Positions 17,630-27,173 of a DNA stretch of 57,721 nucleotides are shown here, piece by piece. The notes under the pieces are model-generated. The model did no database searches and was not told where the DNA came from. It saw only the letters and a list, made by a program, of their open reading frames with translations. The first letter of the stretch is position 1; every line of letters begins with the position of its first letter. The DNA lies in NCBI GenBank assembly GCA_964472545.1, contig CAYYNP010000023.1:1-57721 (forward strand), given 5' to 3'. The position numbers and the translations under genes are program-made. The DNA is from CAYYNP01 sp964472545 (GTDB lineage Bacteria > Planctomycetota > Planctomycetia > Pirellulales > Thermoguttaceae).

Positions 17630-20600
17630 ATGAAACGTCTGGCTAGCCTCCTGATCGCCCTGGCAACCGCCGCGGCGACGCCCGCAGGCGAGATCGATTA
17701 CCTCGAAGACTTCTCCCTGGCCGCAGACCGCACGGTCCCGCTGGGACAGTTGATTCCCGGCACGGAAGACTACTTCTACTACCACGCATTGCACCGGCAG
17801 AACAACGGGGAATTCGACGAGGTCGAGGAGTTGTTGACCCCCTGGATCAAAGAGCACGGCCACACGGCCCGGGTCCGCGAGATCCTCAACCGCCAGGCCC
17901 TGTTGAGATACGCGGAGGATCCCAAGGCGTCGCTGGAGTACATTCGCCAGCAGTTGGGCATTCAGTTCAACCACCAGCGGGAGACGCTCGGCGAAAAGCC
18001 CGACCTGCCGACGGCGCTGGATCAGAAGCTGATCGGCCGAGCGGCACTTGCGAAGCGGGCGATGTTGCGTTATCGGAATCTGGACGGTTTTGAAGACGCC
18101 GCGCTGGATTGGCTCGTCGATGAGCAGTTCAGTGCCGAACCGCGGCGGCACTTGCTGTCGCGCTTGCAGCGGCCCGACTGCCCTCATTTGGCCCGGCTGG
18201 TGGTCGACGACCTGAACTACAAAGACAGCCGCGGATTCGGCAGCCTGCCGATCCACGAGCAACTCTTGCTGTCGCAGTTGGAGGAATGTCTGCGGCGGAA
18301 GCCGGATCTGCTGAATCAGACGAACTTTGTCAGCGCCTATCTGAGCAAGCTCCGCCCGAAAGACGACGTCGACTGGCAGGCCGATCCTCAGGAGCGCCAA
18401 GCGTATCTCGATCGACTGTGGGCATTTGTCGCCCGGCTGGCGCCCGTCCACAACTCGCTGAAGGCCCACGTGCTCTACCACCGCCTGGTACTCGACCGAT
18501 CTCAGGGAGTCTACGACAGGCAGCGTTTCCTAGTGTACCTGGCTTTGCCGCGAAACGTCAGCTACATCAACGCGGAATTCATGAAGCTCGACGACAGCCG
18601 GCGGTATCCGGCCAATCTGGGTGCCAAGTTCACGCAGGCCACCATGTTGCCGCCGGTGGGCAACGACGAACCGCTCGTGCGCAGCTACTTGCACCATTTC
18701 TTCGTCGAAGACGACGACACCAAGGCGTTCGCCCCATACGTCAACGATCTGTATCTGAAACACAATTTCGCCGAAGTGAAGATCGTCAACGGCATCGGCG
18801 AGCCCCAGCAGTGGTACGCCCTGTTGCCGGCCGCGGAGTTGAAGGCCCTGAAAGATCGGATCGACATCGACTTCGCCCACACCAACCAGGAGCGCTTTGC
18901 CGCCGATGAAGCGGTGACGCTCGATCTGGACGTGAAGAACGTCAGCACGCTGATCGTCAAGGTGTTCGAGATCAACACGCGCAACTTCTACCGCCAGCAG
19001 TTGCGGGAGGTCGACACCGACGTCAACCTCGAGGGACTGGTGGCCAACGAAGAGCAGACGTTCGACTACACCGAACCGCCGCTACGACGCGTTCGGCGGA
19101 CGTTCACCTTCGACGCGTTGGCCAAGCCGGGCGTCTACGTGGTCGATTTTATCGGCAACGGCCGCAGCAGCCGGGCCCTGATCCGCAAAGGAAGGTTGCA
19201 CCACCTGATGCGGATCGGAACGGCCGGACACGTCTTCACGGTGCTCGATGAGGAGAACCGCAAGCAGTCCGACGCGACCCTCTATCTTGCCGGCCATGAA
19301 TACACCGCCGCCAAGGACGGCACGATTACCGTGCCGTTCAGCACCGACCCCGACCGTGAAACGATCGTGCTCAGCGGCGGCGGGATCTGCTCGCTGGCGG
19401 AGTTCTATCATCGCTCGGAGGAGTACTCGCTACGGGCCGGTTTCTACGTTGACCGCGAGGCACTGCTGAAGCGGAAGAAGGCGAAACTGGTCGTACGCCC
19501 CGGGCTCTACGTCAACGGCACGCCGGTGACCCTCTCCGTGCTCGAAGACGTCCGGCTCGTGCTCACGTCGACCGATCTCGACGGCGTAGCGACCACCAAG
19601 GAAGTGGCCGATTTCGAGCTGTCTGAAGTTCGCGAGTCGGCTTACGAATTCCAGGTACCCGCCCGGCTGGCGACGATCGGCTTTGCGTTGCGGGCGAAGG
19701 TGCAGAACCTCAGCCGTAACGAGAAGGTCGATCTCTCGGCCGGCGAGTCTTTCTCGCTGAACGAGATCGACCGCTCGGAGAAGATCGAGGACCTGCACTT
19801 CGCCGCCATCGACGGCTCCTACGCGATCGATCTGCTGGGCCGCACCGGCGAGCCGAAGCCGGATCGGCCGGTACAGCTTAGCGTCAAGCACCGCGATTTC
19901 CGGCATCCGATCGACGTCTCGCTGCAAACGGATGCCGACGGCCGGATCGCCTTGGGGCCGCTGGAAGAGATCGCCTGGATCAAAGCGACCGGTCCGGAGG
20001 GGACTTCGCACACGTGGAACTTGCTCACCGACGCGGCGGCCTATCGCCAATCGCTGCACGGCCAGGCCGGCCAACCGGTTGAAGTGCCGTACATGGGCAG
20101 GCAAGACACACCGGCCCGCGGCGAATTGTCGTTGCTGGAGCTACGCGGCAGTACCTTCGTGGCCGACCGCTTCGAGGCGCTTTCGATCGGCGACGGTCTG
20201 CTGTGCTTGGGCGATCTGCCGGCCGGCGATTACGATCTGCTGTTCAAACGCACCGGCACGCGCGTCCGCGTGAAGCTCACCGACGGACCACGCCGCGACG
20301 GCTACGTGCTGGGCAAGGACCGCCAACTCGAGGTCCGCGGCGACCGGCCGCTGCAAATCGCCGCCGTCGATGCAGACGACGAGGCAATTACCGTGCGGCT
20401 GCAGCACGCCTCGGGTTTCACCCGGCTGCACGTCTTTGCCACGCGCTTCCAGCCGGCCTATTCGGCGTTCGATCATCTGCGAAGCATCGGGGATTGTGAG
20501 CCCTACGAGGTCCTGCCCGTAGGCGCCGAGTCGGTCTATCTGGCCGGCCGGAACATCGGCGACGAGTATCGCTACATCATCGACCGCAAGTATGCCACGA

Positions 20601-23600
20601 AGTTCCCAGGCAACATGCTCAAGCGGCCGAGTCTGCTGCTGAACCCCTGGGCCATTCGCAAGACCGACGCCGGAAAGCAGGACGCCGAGAAGGGCGAGGC
20701 CTTGGTCGGCCGCGGGACGGGCAAGGGGGGCTACGGAGGGCGGGCCGCGTCCAAGAAGAAAGGGGCCGACCGCCGGGCGGACTTCGCCAATCTCGATTTC
20801 CTTGCCGATGGTTCCGCCGTCTTGTTGAACCTCGCCCCCGACGAGGACGGGCTGGTGAAGATCGACCGCAAGGACCTCGGCCCACATCAACACGTGCATC
20901 TGGTGGCGGTCGACCCCCGTTCGACGGTCTACCGCAGCGTTTCGCTGCCGGAAGACTCCCGTACTCCGTTGGATTTGCGGCTGGCGGCCGGGCTCGACCC
21001 GTCGACCCATTTCACCCAGCAGAAACAGATCAGCGTGGTCGGCGGCGGCGACACGTTCGAGTTGGCCGACGCGGCGGCGTCGAAGTTCGAGGCCTACGAC
21101 AGCCTGACCAAAGTCTACGGGCTCTTCTCGACGCTCAGCAACGATTCGAAGCTGACCGAGTTCGGCTTTGTCCTCGGGTGGCACAAGATGACCGACGAGG
21201 AGAAGCAGACCAAGTACTCGAAGTATGCCTGCCACGAGTTGAGTTTCTTCGTTGCGCAGAAGGACCCGGAGTTCTTCAAGCAGAACGTGCAGCCGTATCT
21301 GCGGAACAAGAAGGAGAAGACCTTCCTGGATCATTGGCTCTTGGAAGACGACTTGTCGGCATTCATGCAGCCGTGGGCGCATGCCCGACTGAACGCGGTC
21401 GAGCAAATCCTGTTGGCCCAACGGATTGCCGGCGAGGGCTCGCAGACGTCGCGGCACGTGGGCGACCTGTGCGACTTGATCCCGCCGGACGTGGCGCGGT
21501 TCAATCGGCTCTTCGACACGGCCGTGAAGAGCAGCGCGCTGGATACCGACGACGAGTTTGGATTGGTCGAGCACGCGGCGAAGGTCACCTCCGAGAAATA
21601 CAAGTCGATGTCCATCGCAAGGCCGGCCGATCCGGCGATGCCGCCACCGCCGCCGCCGACGGCTCCCGCCACCGCCGACGCCGCCCCTGGCGAAGCCCCC
21701 ATGGCGGAGCCGGAACCCGAAATGGTCCTCGAAGAGCTTGCCGTGGTCGAAAGCGCAGATCGTAGGCTGCGTGGCAGCGATTCCGCGTATTTCGCCAAGG
21801 ACACCGACAAGCGAAGCGGGCTGCGGCAACTCTACCGCAAGCTCGACAAGACGCAGGAATGGGTGGAAAACAACTACTACGAACTGCCGATCGAGCAGCA
21901 GAACGCCTCGTTGATCACGGTCAACGCCTTTTGGCGCGACTACGCCGAGGCAGACCCGCAGCAGCCGTTCTTCTCGACCCACCTGGCCGAAGCGTCGGGT
22001 AACTTCCCCGAGATGATGTTCGTGCTGGCTCTGTTGGACCTTCCCGTGGAATCGCCGGAGCACGAAACGGAGTTCGACGCCGCCAAGATGATCCTCACCG
22101 CCGGCGGGCCGATGGTCGTCTTCCACCAGGAGATCAAGCGGGCCGAGCCGACCGCCGCGCAGACGCCGATCCTGGTGAGCCAGAACTTCTTCCGGCACGG
22201 CGACCGCTATCGCCACGAAGGCAACGAGAAGACCGACAAGTTCATCACCGACGAATTCCTCACCCACGTGGTCTACGGCTGCCAGGTGGTGATCACCAAT
22301 CCGACTTCCTCGCGGCAGAAGCTGAGCGTGTTGTTGCAGGTCCCGGTCGGGTCGATCCCGGTAAGGAAGGGCAAGTTCACGCGCACGCTGCACGTCGACT
22401 TGCAGCCCTATCACACGCAAACGGCCGAATACTACTTCTATTTCCCGCGGGTCGGCCAATACGCCCACTACCCGGTGCAGGTGGCCAAGGACGAACGGCT
22501 GATCGCCCACGCCGGCTCGATCACCTTCAACGTGGTTGACGAGCCGAGCAAGATCGACCGCGAGTCGTGGGACTACGTCTCACAATTCGGCACCGACGAA
22601 CAGGTGTTGGAGTATCTCAGGGAGCACAACCTGCATCGGTCAAATCTCGAGAAGATCGCTTTCCGTATGGCCGACGCTGTCTTCTTCAAACAGGTCGTCG
22701 ACTTGCTGACCACGCGACACGTCTACCACGGCACGCTCTGGTCGTACGGCATCAAGCACGACGTGGCGCCCGCGGTGCGCGAGTATCTGCAACACGCCGA
22801 CGGTTTCGTGGGCCGGTGTGGGCAGTTCATCGAAAGCCCGCTGCTGTCGATCGATCCGGTCGCCCGCCGGGCCTATCAACACATGGAGTACAGCCCGCTG
22901 GTCAACGCCCGGGCGCACCAACTCGGCCGAAAGCGGCAGATCGTCAACGAGCGGTTTCTGGCCCAGTATCACCGCCTGCTGAAGATTCTCAGTTATCGCT
23001 CGTCGCTGGACGACGACGATCTGATGGCGGCGACCTATTACCTACTGTTGCAGGATCGGGTCGAAGAAGCGATCGAGTTCTTCGATCGTGTCGATCCGAG
23101 GAAGCTCGCCACACAATTGCAGCACGACTATTTTGCGGCCTATCTGGCGTTCTATCGGGAAGAGACGGCGGCGGCGCGCAAAATCGCCGAGAGGCACGCC
23201 GAGCACCCGGTCGACCGCTGGCGCAACGCGTTCGGACAGATGATCGCGCAACTCGACGAGATCGACGGCGACGAGGCCCAGATCACCGACGCGGAGGATC
23301 GCACGCAGCTTCAAACCCGGGCGGCCGCTACGGAGCCGTCGTTCGAGTTGAAGGTCGAGGCGAAAGAGATCGCGCTGACGTACCAGAACCTCTCGGCGGT
23401 TCGCGTGAATTACTACTTGATGGACGTCGAGTTGCTCTTCAGCCAGAACCCGTTCGTGCAGAAGGTCTCCGGCCAGTTCTCCCACATCCGTCCGAACGCG
23501 TCCGACACGATCAGGCTGCCCGAGAGCGAAACGGCGTTCAGCGTGCCGCTGCCCGAAACGCTGCACAACCGCAACGTGCTGGTGGAAATCGTCGCCGCCG

Positions 23601-23908
23601 GACAGACGAAATCGCAGGCCTACTACTCCAATTCGATGGCCGTGCAGGTGACCGAGAACTACGGACAGGTTCACGTCACCCGAGCCGACGGCGGCGAGGC
23701 GCTCTCGAAGGTCTACGTGAAGGTCTACGCTCGCATGCAGGACGGCTCCGTCAAGTTCTACAAGGACGGCTACACCGATCTCCGCGGACGGTTCGACTAC
23801 ACGTCGTTGAACACCAACGAGTTGGACTACGTCGAGAAGTTCTCACTGTTGGTGCTCAGCGAAGAGAACGGCGCTGCGGTGCAGGAGGCCGATCCGCCGC
23901 AGCAGTAG
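17630..23908 (+). CDS. Giant secreted protein with alpha-2-macroglobulin-like domains (2092 aa)
   Basis: Residues 1-20 are a signal peptide (MKRLASLLIALATAAATPAG). Residues about 40-400 are alpha-helical, repeat-like. From about 420 to 900 there are several beta-sandwich segments with the phrasing of bacterial macroglobulin MG domains (KPGVYVVDFIGNGRSSRALI, GLYVNGTPVTLSVLEDV). A Gly/Lys linker lies near 1028, and a run of prolines near 1337 leads into an acidic stretch. The second half again mixes helical repeats (1390-1900) and a terminal MG2-like domain (1900-2070) whose ends read YYSNSMAVQVTENYGQV and GYTDLRGRFDY. No CxEQ thioester is present. It is probably a periplasmic or surface scaffold or protease-trap relative; macroglobulin kinship is my inference. 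Confidence 0.7.
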   Translation: MKRLASLLIALATAAATPAGEIDYLEDFSLAADRTVPLGQLIPGTEDYFYYHALHRQNNGEFDEVEELLTPWIKEHGHTARVREILNRQALLRYAEDPKASLEYIRQQLGIQFNHQRETLGEKPDLPTALDQKLIGRAALAKRAMLRYRNLDGFEDAALDWLVDEQFSAEPRRHLLSRLQRPDCPHLARLVVDDLNYKDSRGFGSLPIHEQLLLSQLEECLRRKPDLLNQTNFVSAYLSKLRPKDDVDWQADPQERQAYLDRLWAFVARLAPVHNSLKAHVLYHRLVLDRSQGVYDRQRFLVYLALPRNVSYINAEFMKLDDSRRYPANLGAKFTQATMLPPVGNDEPLVRSYLHHFFVEDDDTKAFAPYVNDLYLKHNFAEVKIVNGIGEPQQWYALLPAAELKALKDRIDIDFAHTNQERFAADEAVTLDLDVKNVSTLIVKVFEINTRNFYRQQLREVDTDVNLEGLVANEEQTFDYTEPPLRRVRRTFTFDALAKPGVYVVDFIGNGRSSRALIRKGRLHHLMRIGTAGHVFTVLDEENRKQSDATLYLAGHEYTAAKDGTITVPFSTDPDRETIVLSGGGICSLAEFYHRSEEYSLRAGFYVDREALLKRKKAKLVVRPGLYVNGTPVTLSVLEDVRLVLTSTDLDGVATTKEVADFELSEVRESAYEFQVPARLATIGFALRAKVQNLSRNEKVDLSAGESFSLNEIDRSEKIEDLHFAAIDGSYAIDLLGRTGEPKPDRPVQLSVKHRDFRHPIDVSLQTDADGRIALGPLEEIAWIKATGPEGTSHTWNLLTDAAAYRQSLHGQAGQPVEVPYMGRQDTPARGELSLLELRGSTFVADRFEALSIGDGLLCLGDLPAGDYDLLFKRTGTRVRVKLTDGPRRDGYVLGKDRQLEVRGDRPLQIAAVDADDEAITVRLQHASGFTRLHVFATRFQPAYSAFDHLRSIGDCEPYEVLPVGAESVYLAGRNIGDEYRYIIDRKYATKFPGNMLKRPSLLLNPWAIRKTDAGKQDAEKGEALVGRGTGKGGYGGRAASKKKGADRRADFANLDFLADGSAVLLNLAPDEDGLVKIDRKDLGPHQHVHLVAVDPRSTVYRSVSLPEDSRTPLDLRLAAGLDPSTHFTQQKQISVVGGGDTFELADAAASKFEAYDSLTKVYGLFSTLSNDSKLTEFGFVLGWHKMTDEEKQTKYSKYACHELSFFVAQKDPEFFKQNVQPYLRNKKEKTFLDHWLLEDDLSAFMQPWAHARLNAVEQILLAQRIAGEGSQTSRHVGDLCDLIPPDVARFNRLFDTAVKSSALDTDDEFGLVEHAAKVTSEKYKSMSIARPADPAMPPPPPPTAPATADAAPGEAPMAEPEPEMVLEELAVVESADRRLRGSDSAYFAKDTDKRSGLRQLYRKLDKTQEWVENNYYELPIEQQNASLITVNAFWRDYAEADPQQPFFSTHLAEASGNFPEMMFVLALLDLPVESPEHETEFDAAKMILTAGGPMVVFHQEIKRAEPTAAQTPILVSQNFFRHGDRYRHEGNEKTDKFITDEFLTHVVYGCQVVITNPTSSRQKLSVLLQVPVGSIPVRKGKFTRTLHVDLQPYHTQTAEYYFYFPRVGQYAHYPVQVAKDERLIAHAGSITFNVVDEPSKIDRESWDYVSQFGTDEQVLEYLREHNLHRSNLEKIAFRMADAVFFKQVVDLLTTRHVYHGTLWSYGIKHDVAPAVREYLQHADGFVGRCGQFIESPLLSIDPVARRAYQHMEYSPLVNARAHQLGRKRQIVNERFLAQYHRLLKILSYRSSLDDDDLMAATYYLLLQDRVEEAIEFFDRVDPRKLATQLQHDYFAAYLAFYREETAAARKIAERHAEHPVDRWRNAFGQMIAQLDEIDGDEAQITDAEDRTQLQTRAAATEPSFELKVEAKEIALTYQNLSAVRVNYYLMDVELLFSQNPFVQKVSGQFSHIRPNASDTIRLPESETAFSVPLPETLHNRNVLVEIVAAGQTKSQAYYSNSMAVQVTENYGQVHVTRADGGEALSKVYVKVYARMQDGSVKFYKDGYTDLRGRFDYTSLNTNELDYVEKFSLLVLSEENGAAVQEADPPQQ

Positions 23909-23917
23909 GATTGTTGC

Positions 23918-23975
23918 ATAGTAGGCGTCTCGCTCCGCGAGACGCCATGACATCTCGCGGAGCGAGATGACTACT
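23918..23975. repeat. Palindromic intergenic repeat, family A (two inverted stems)
   Basis: Begins ATAGTAGGCGTCTCGCTCCG, continues through GCGAGACGCCATGACATCTC and ends GGAGCGAGATGACTAC. It contains two nested inverted repeats, so it can fold as one long or two short hairpins. It fills the gap between the convergent giant protein and isochorismatase-fold genes and provides the TAG stop (23971-23973) of the latter. Confidence 0.85.
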
Positions 23976-25539
23976 TTACAGGTGTGAGCACGAACCCCGC
24001 GTCGACCCAATTGCCCAAATCGCACGCGTTGCGGCTGCCGGCGTCGGTGGTGACCAGATCAATCCTGCGAGCGCCCTTGGGGATCTTGACGTCGAACCGC
24101 CAAGGGACCTGCGAGATCCGCATCACGGGGCTCTCGGCGGCGGTCTTGCCGTCGATGAAGACGTGGAACCGCACGCTGGCGTGCATGGCGAGAAGACGCC
24201 CGTTGTGCTCGTCCAACAGATGATCGTCCACGCCGACCAACGCCACGAATCGTTCGAACTCCGGCTTCAACTCGTAACGCAGATTTCCCGGCGCCCTCAT
24301 CCCCAGCCCCTTCTCGTACGTCTCTCGGCGGATCCGCAACGGCTTGCCTTCGTGCGACCGGTTGGCCACCGGATGCCAGAACCAGGCTCCGTGGCCGTAT
24401 TGACGCGGCATCGGCGTGAGTTCGTCGAGCGAGGCGTCCGGCTCCGGCGGAAACGGTCCTAGGCGGCAGAAGTAGCCTTCACCGACGGGCGTGATGCGCT
24501 TGCCGTCGCAAAATGCGGCCGTGCGCAGGGAAGTCGTTTGGCGAAGCAGCAGAGGCTTCTCGTATCGTTCGGCGTCGGTAGTCGGCTCGGTGCCGTCGAG
24601 CGTGTAACGCAAATCGACGTCCTCCAGCCAGGGCGTCGTCAACGTCACGGCGACAGACTCGGCAAACTGGTACGGCCGCAACGTCGTTCCCCACGGCACG
24701 ATTCGAACCGTTTCGACCATCCACGCATCGTTCCACACGCCGGCCTTGCGCATTTCCTCGACCATGTTGAGCGTGGGGACGCCGGCCCGCTCCAGATCGT
24801 CGTCGATCTGGGCCGTGCCGTCGTCGGGCGTAAAGCCGGCCGTCGCGTCGTAGTGTGTAAAGGCGTCGTTGAGGTCTCTGGCCACGTAGCACGTGAAGCC
24901 GGCGGCGTGCATGTTCCGCAGTGCCGGCGGCTTGCCGAACAAACACATGTTCGTGTGCAACCCGGTGTAGATCAGATGCGTGAGACCATGCTGCTTACAC
25001 AACGAGTAGATCTCCGACAAGCCCGAGGCGATGTAGTCGTGTTCGGCGATCACCAGGCCGGGGTGGATGCCGTCCCAGCCGTAGTTGACCACGCAGGGGA
25101 TGCCGGGCCCACACATGCAAGGCCCAACAGCAGCAGTGAAGCGGCAGGTCAGATCGCGGGTCTTCGGCACGTCGAGATACGTCACGGCCAACGCCCGCTC
25201 GCGCGGCCGGGTGCCGACGTACTGGCTGGCCACGTCGGTCGGACACCAGATGACGGTCATGTCGAGCTTTCGAGCACACTCGAGCGCCCGATTCCAACGC
25301 GGCACCATCGCGTCGACCCGCTGGCAAGCGGTCATACACCAGTGGAAGTTCCAGGGATCGATGACCACCACGCCGGTTCGCGACGGATCGATCTTTGTAT
25401 GCGTCATCTGCCGTCGGCTGGTTTCGGGATGGCGTGTGTGCAGATCGAGGGTGAGCGTCGTCCGTTCGGCGTTGAGCCGGGCAGCCGCCGACAGGCCGAT
25501 CGCCGTGGACACGCAAAGCAGCGTAAGTTGATGTCGCAT
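23971..25539 (-). CDS. Exported isochorismatase-fold protein fused to CHB_HEX_C-like and NPCBM-like domains
   Basis: 522 aa from the ATG at 25539 (MRHQLTLL), giving a signal peptide to about residue 24. Residues 50-270 have the cysteine hydrolase (isochorismatase-like) fold: the Asp is D61 in VVVIDPWNFHWC and the nucleophile C199 in TGLHTNMCLFG. The usual catalytic Lys position reads VIAEHDY (E166), so hydrolysis may be lost or altered. Next is a chitobiase C-terminal-like Ig module (DLRYTLDGTEPTTDAERY) and then an NPCBM-type carbohydrate-binding region (GLGMRAPGNLRYEL, FVALVGVDDH). The combination suggests a sugar-bound periplasmic enzyme, substrate unknown. The stop codon lies inside the family A repeat. 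Confidence 0.78.
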   Translation of the reverse strand: MRHQLTLLCVSTAIGLSAAARLNAERTTLTLDLHTRHPETSRRQMTHTKIDPSRTGVVVIDPWNFHWCMTACQRVDAMVPRWNRALECARKLDMTVIWCPTDVASQYVGTRPRERALAVTYLDVPKTRDLTCRFTAAVGPCMCGPGIPCVVNYGWDGIHPGLVIAEHDYIASGLSEIYSLCKQHGLTHLIYTGLHTNMCLFGKPPALRNMHAAGFTCYVARDLNDAFTHYDATAGFTPDDGTAQIDDDLERAGVPTLNMVEEMRKAGVWNDAWMVETVRIVPWGTTLRPYQFAESVAVTLTTPWLEDVDLRYTLDGTEPTTDAERYEKPLLLRQTTSLRTAAFCDGKRITPVGEGYFCRLGPFPPEPDASLDELTPMPRQYGHGAWFWHPVANRSHEGKPLRIRRETYEKGLGMRAPGNLRYELKPEFERFVALVGVDDHLLDEHNGRLLAMHASVRFHVFIDGKTAAESPVMRISQVPWRFDVKIPKGARRIDLVTTDAGSRNACDLGNWVDAGFVLTPVK

Positions 25540-25572
25540 CGCATGATCTCCGTTGTGTTGCCCTTTCCCGCG

Positions 25573-25649
25573 TTTAGCAGCCGCCGGCACGGCGGCTTGA
25601 CGTTGCGACATATTTGGCCACCGAAGCCGCCGTGCCGGTGGCTGCTAAA
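25573..25649. repeat. 26-bp inverted repeat between divergent genes (family D)
   Basis: The arms 25573-25598 and 25624-25649 are reverse complements with a single mismatch, separated by 25 bp. Each starts or ends with TTTAGCAGCC / GGCTGCTAAA and contains the GCCGGCACGGCGGC core. It lies between the divergent isochorismatase and PQQ genes, in the 5' leader of both, so it may be a mobile MITE-like or regulatory element. Confidence 0.75.
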
Positions 25650-25748
25650 CGGCCAGTCCGCAACGTGGAATGCGGGCGTTTGGCATTTCCCAGTGTAGTG
25701 GCCCGGAGGCCCCGATGCCAGTTCGGCCAGTCTCCTTTCGCCCTCGGG

Positions 25749-25777
25749 TTGCACACGCCGGCCCGCCCAGGTATTGT
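25749..25777 (+). promoter_or_regulatory. Possible promoter for the PQQ propeller gene
   Basis: TTGCAC (25749-25754) and TATTGT (25772-25777), 17 bp apart, 71 bp before the ATG at 25848. The match is weak: three of six at -35 and four of six at -10. Confidence 0.22.
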
Positions 25778-25847
25778 TGTCTGGGGTGGCGGCCGGGCAT
25801 GGATCGGCGGCACCTCACGCCGGAAACCGCAATCATCGGAGGACACT

Positions 25848-27146
25848 ATGACCGCCATACGAACCGTCATTGCCGTCGGAGTCTTCCTGTCCTTGGCGCT
25901 GGCAGCAAGCCCGCCGGCCGGTGCCGAGACTTGGCCCGCGTGGCGAGGGCCGACCGGCAGCGGCGTGTCGGACGAGACGAACTTGCCCGTCCGCTGGTCG
26001 GCGGAGCAGAACCTCGCCTGGCAGATCGAACTTCCCGGCCGCTCGAACGCCTCGCCGGCGGTCACTAAGGACCGGATCTACCTGACCTCGCAAACCGAAG
26101 ACCAATTGCTTTGGGTGCTTGCGATCTCTCGCCAAGACGGCCGAATTCTCTGGCAGCAGAAGGTCGGCAGCGGGGCGTTGGTGGCCGAGGGGCCGAAGAG
26201 TCTCTATGCCCATCGCCACAACCCCGCCACGCCGTCGCCGGTGGCCGACGAAAAGCACGTGTGGGCCTTCTTCGGAACCGGATTGCTGGTCTGTCTGGAT
26301 CGCTCGGGCAAGCTCATTTGGCAGCGCGATCTGGTCGAGGACTACGGGGCGTACAAGATTCGCTTCGGCATGGCCTCGTCGCCGCGGCTGTGGGGCGATC
26401 GGCTTTTCGTGGCCTGCATGACCCGCGGGCCGTCGTACGTCGTGGCGATGGACAAGTCGACCGGCAAGACCATCTGGAAGAAGGACCGAGTCTTCCCCGC
26501 CGAAGACGACGGCCCCGACGCTTACTCGTCCCCCGTGGTGCTGCAAACCAAAGACCGCAACGCCCTGCTGGTGGCCGGGCGCGACCACGTCAACGCGTAC
26601 GACCCGTCGTCCGGCGAACAACTCTGGTACGCCGGCGGGCTGAAGATCGACAGCCCTTACGGCCGGGTGATCGCTTCGCCGGCCACGGCGGACGAGGTAG
26701 TGGTCGTCTCCTCGGCCAGTCCGCCGGGCAGCACCACGGCCCACGTCGTTGCGCTTCGCTCCGGCGGTAAGGGCGACGTGACCGAGACGCATCGCCTCTG
26801 GCGGTATCAGCCGTACAACCCCGACGCCTCTACGCCCGTCTGCTACCGGGGCAACGTCTACATCGTCCGCGACGACGGCGTGGCGTCGTGCCTCGACTTG
26901 AAGACCGGCAAGGTCCATTGGCGCAAACGTCTCAGCGGTGGGACGTACCGGGCCTCGCTGGTCGCCGGCGACGGCAAGGTCTACTTCGTGCAGCGCGAGG
27001 GTCTCTGCACCGTGATCGAGGCCGGCCCACAGGGCACGGCCCTGGCCGCCAACCAACTGCCGGGGATCTTCTACGCTACGCCTGCGATCGGCGACGGCGT
27101 TCTCTACCTGCACGCCTACGGACGGCTCTACGCGATAGGTCGCTGA
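25848..27146 (+). CDS. Secreted PQQ-like beta-propeller protein
   Basis: 432 aa. The start at 25848 follows CGGAGGA and opens a signal peptide (residues 1-26, VIAVGVFLSLALAASPPAGA). The mature protein is a beta-propeller of the PQQ/BamB-like type with repeated blade phrases such as LAISRQDGRILWQQKV, LDRSGKLIWQRDLV, MDKSTGKTIWKKD and LDLKTGKVHWRKR. It begins with TWPAWRGPTGSGVSDE, the standard entry of planctomycete PQQ-repeat proteins (WPxWRGP). No haem site is seen. These proteins are periplasmic; whether they bind PQQ or only share the fold is unknown. It ends 27 bp before the next PQQ gene, so the two likely form an operon. Confidence 0.9.
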   Translation: MTAIRTVIAVGVFLSLALAASPPAGAETWPAWRGPTGSGVSDETNLPVRWSAEQNLAWQIELPGRSNASPAVTKDRIYLTSQTEDQLLWVLAISRQDGRILWQQKVGSGALVAEGPKSLYAHRHNPATPSPVADEKHVWAFFGTGLLVCLDRSGKLIWQRDLVEDYGAYKIRFGMASSPRLWGDRLFVACMTRGPSYVVAMDKSTGKTIWKKDRVFPAEDDGPDAYSSPVVLQTKDRNALLVAGRDHVNAYDPSSGEQLWYAGGLKIDSPYGRVIASPATADEVVVVSSASPPGSTTAHVVALRSGGKGDVTETHRLWRYQPYNPDASTPVCYRGNVYIVRDDGVASCLDLKTGKVHWRKRLSGGTYRASLVAGDGKVYFVQREGLCTVIEAGPQGTALAANQLPGIFYATPAIGDGVLYLHAYGRLYAIGR

Positions 27147-27173
27147 CTCACCCCAACATCCAAGGTGCCTCCA

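Noticed and set aside
20141..22510. Antisense frame of 789 residues in the giant secreted gene
   Set aside because: Composition shadow: rich in Leu, Val, Asp and Arg repeats of GC codons, no domain, and the sense frame is a continuous protein with a signal peptide.
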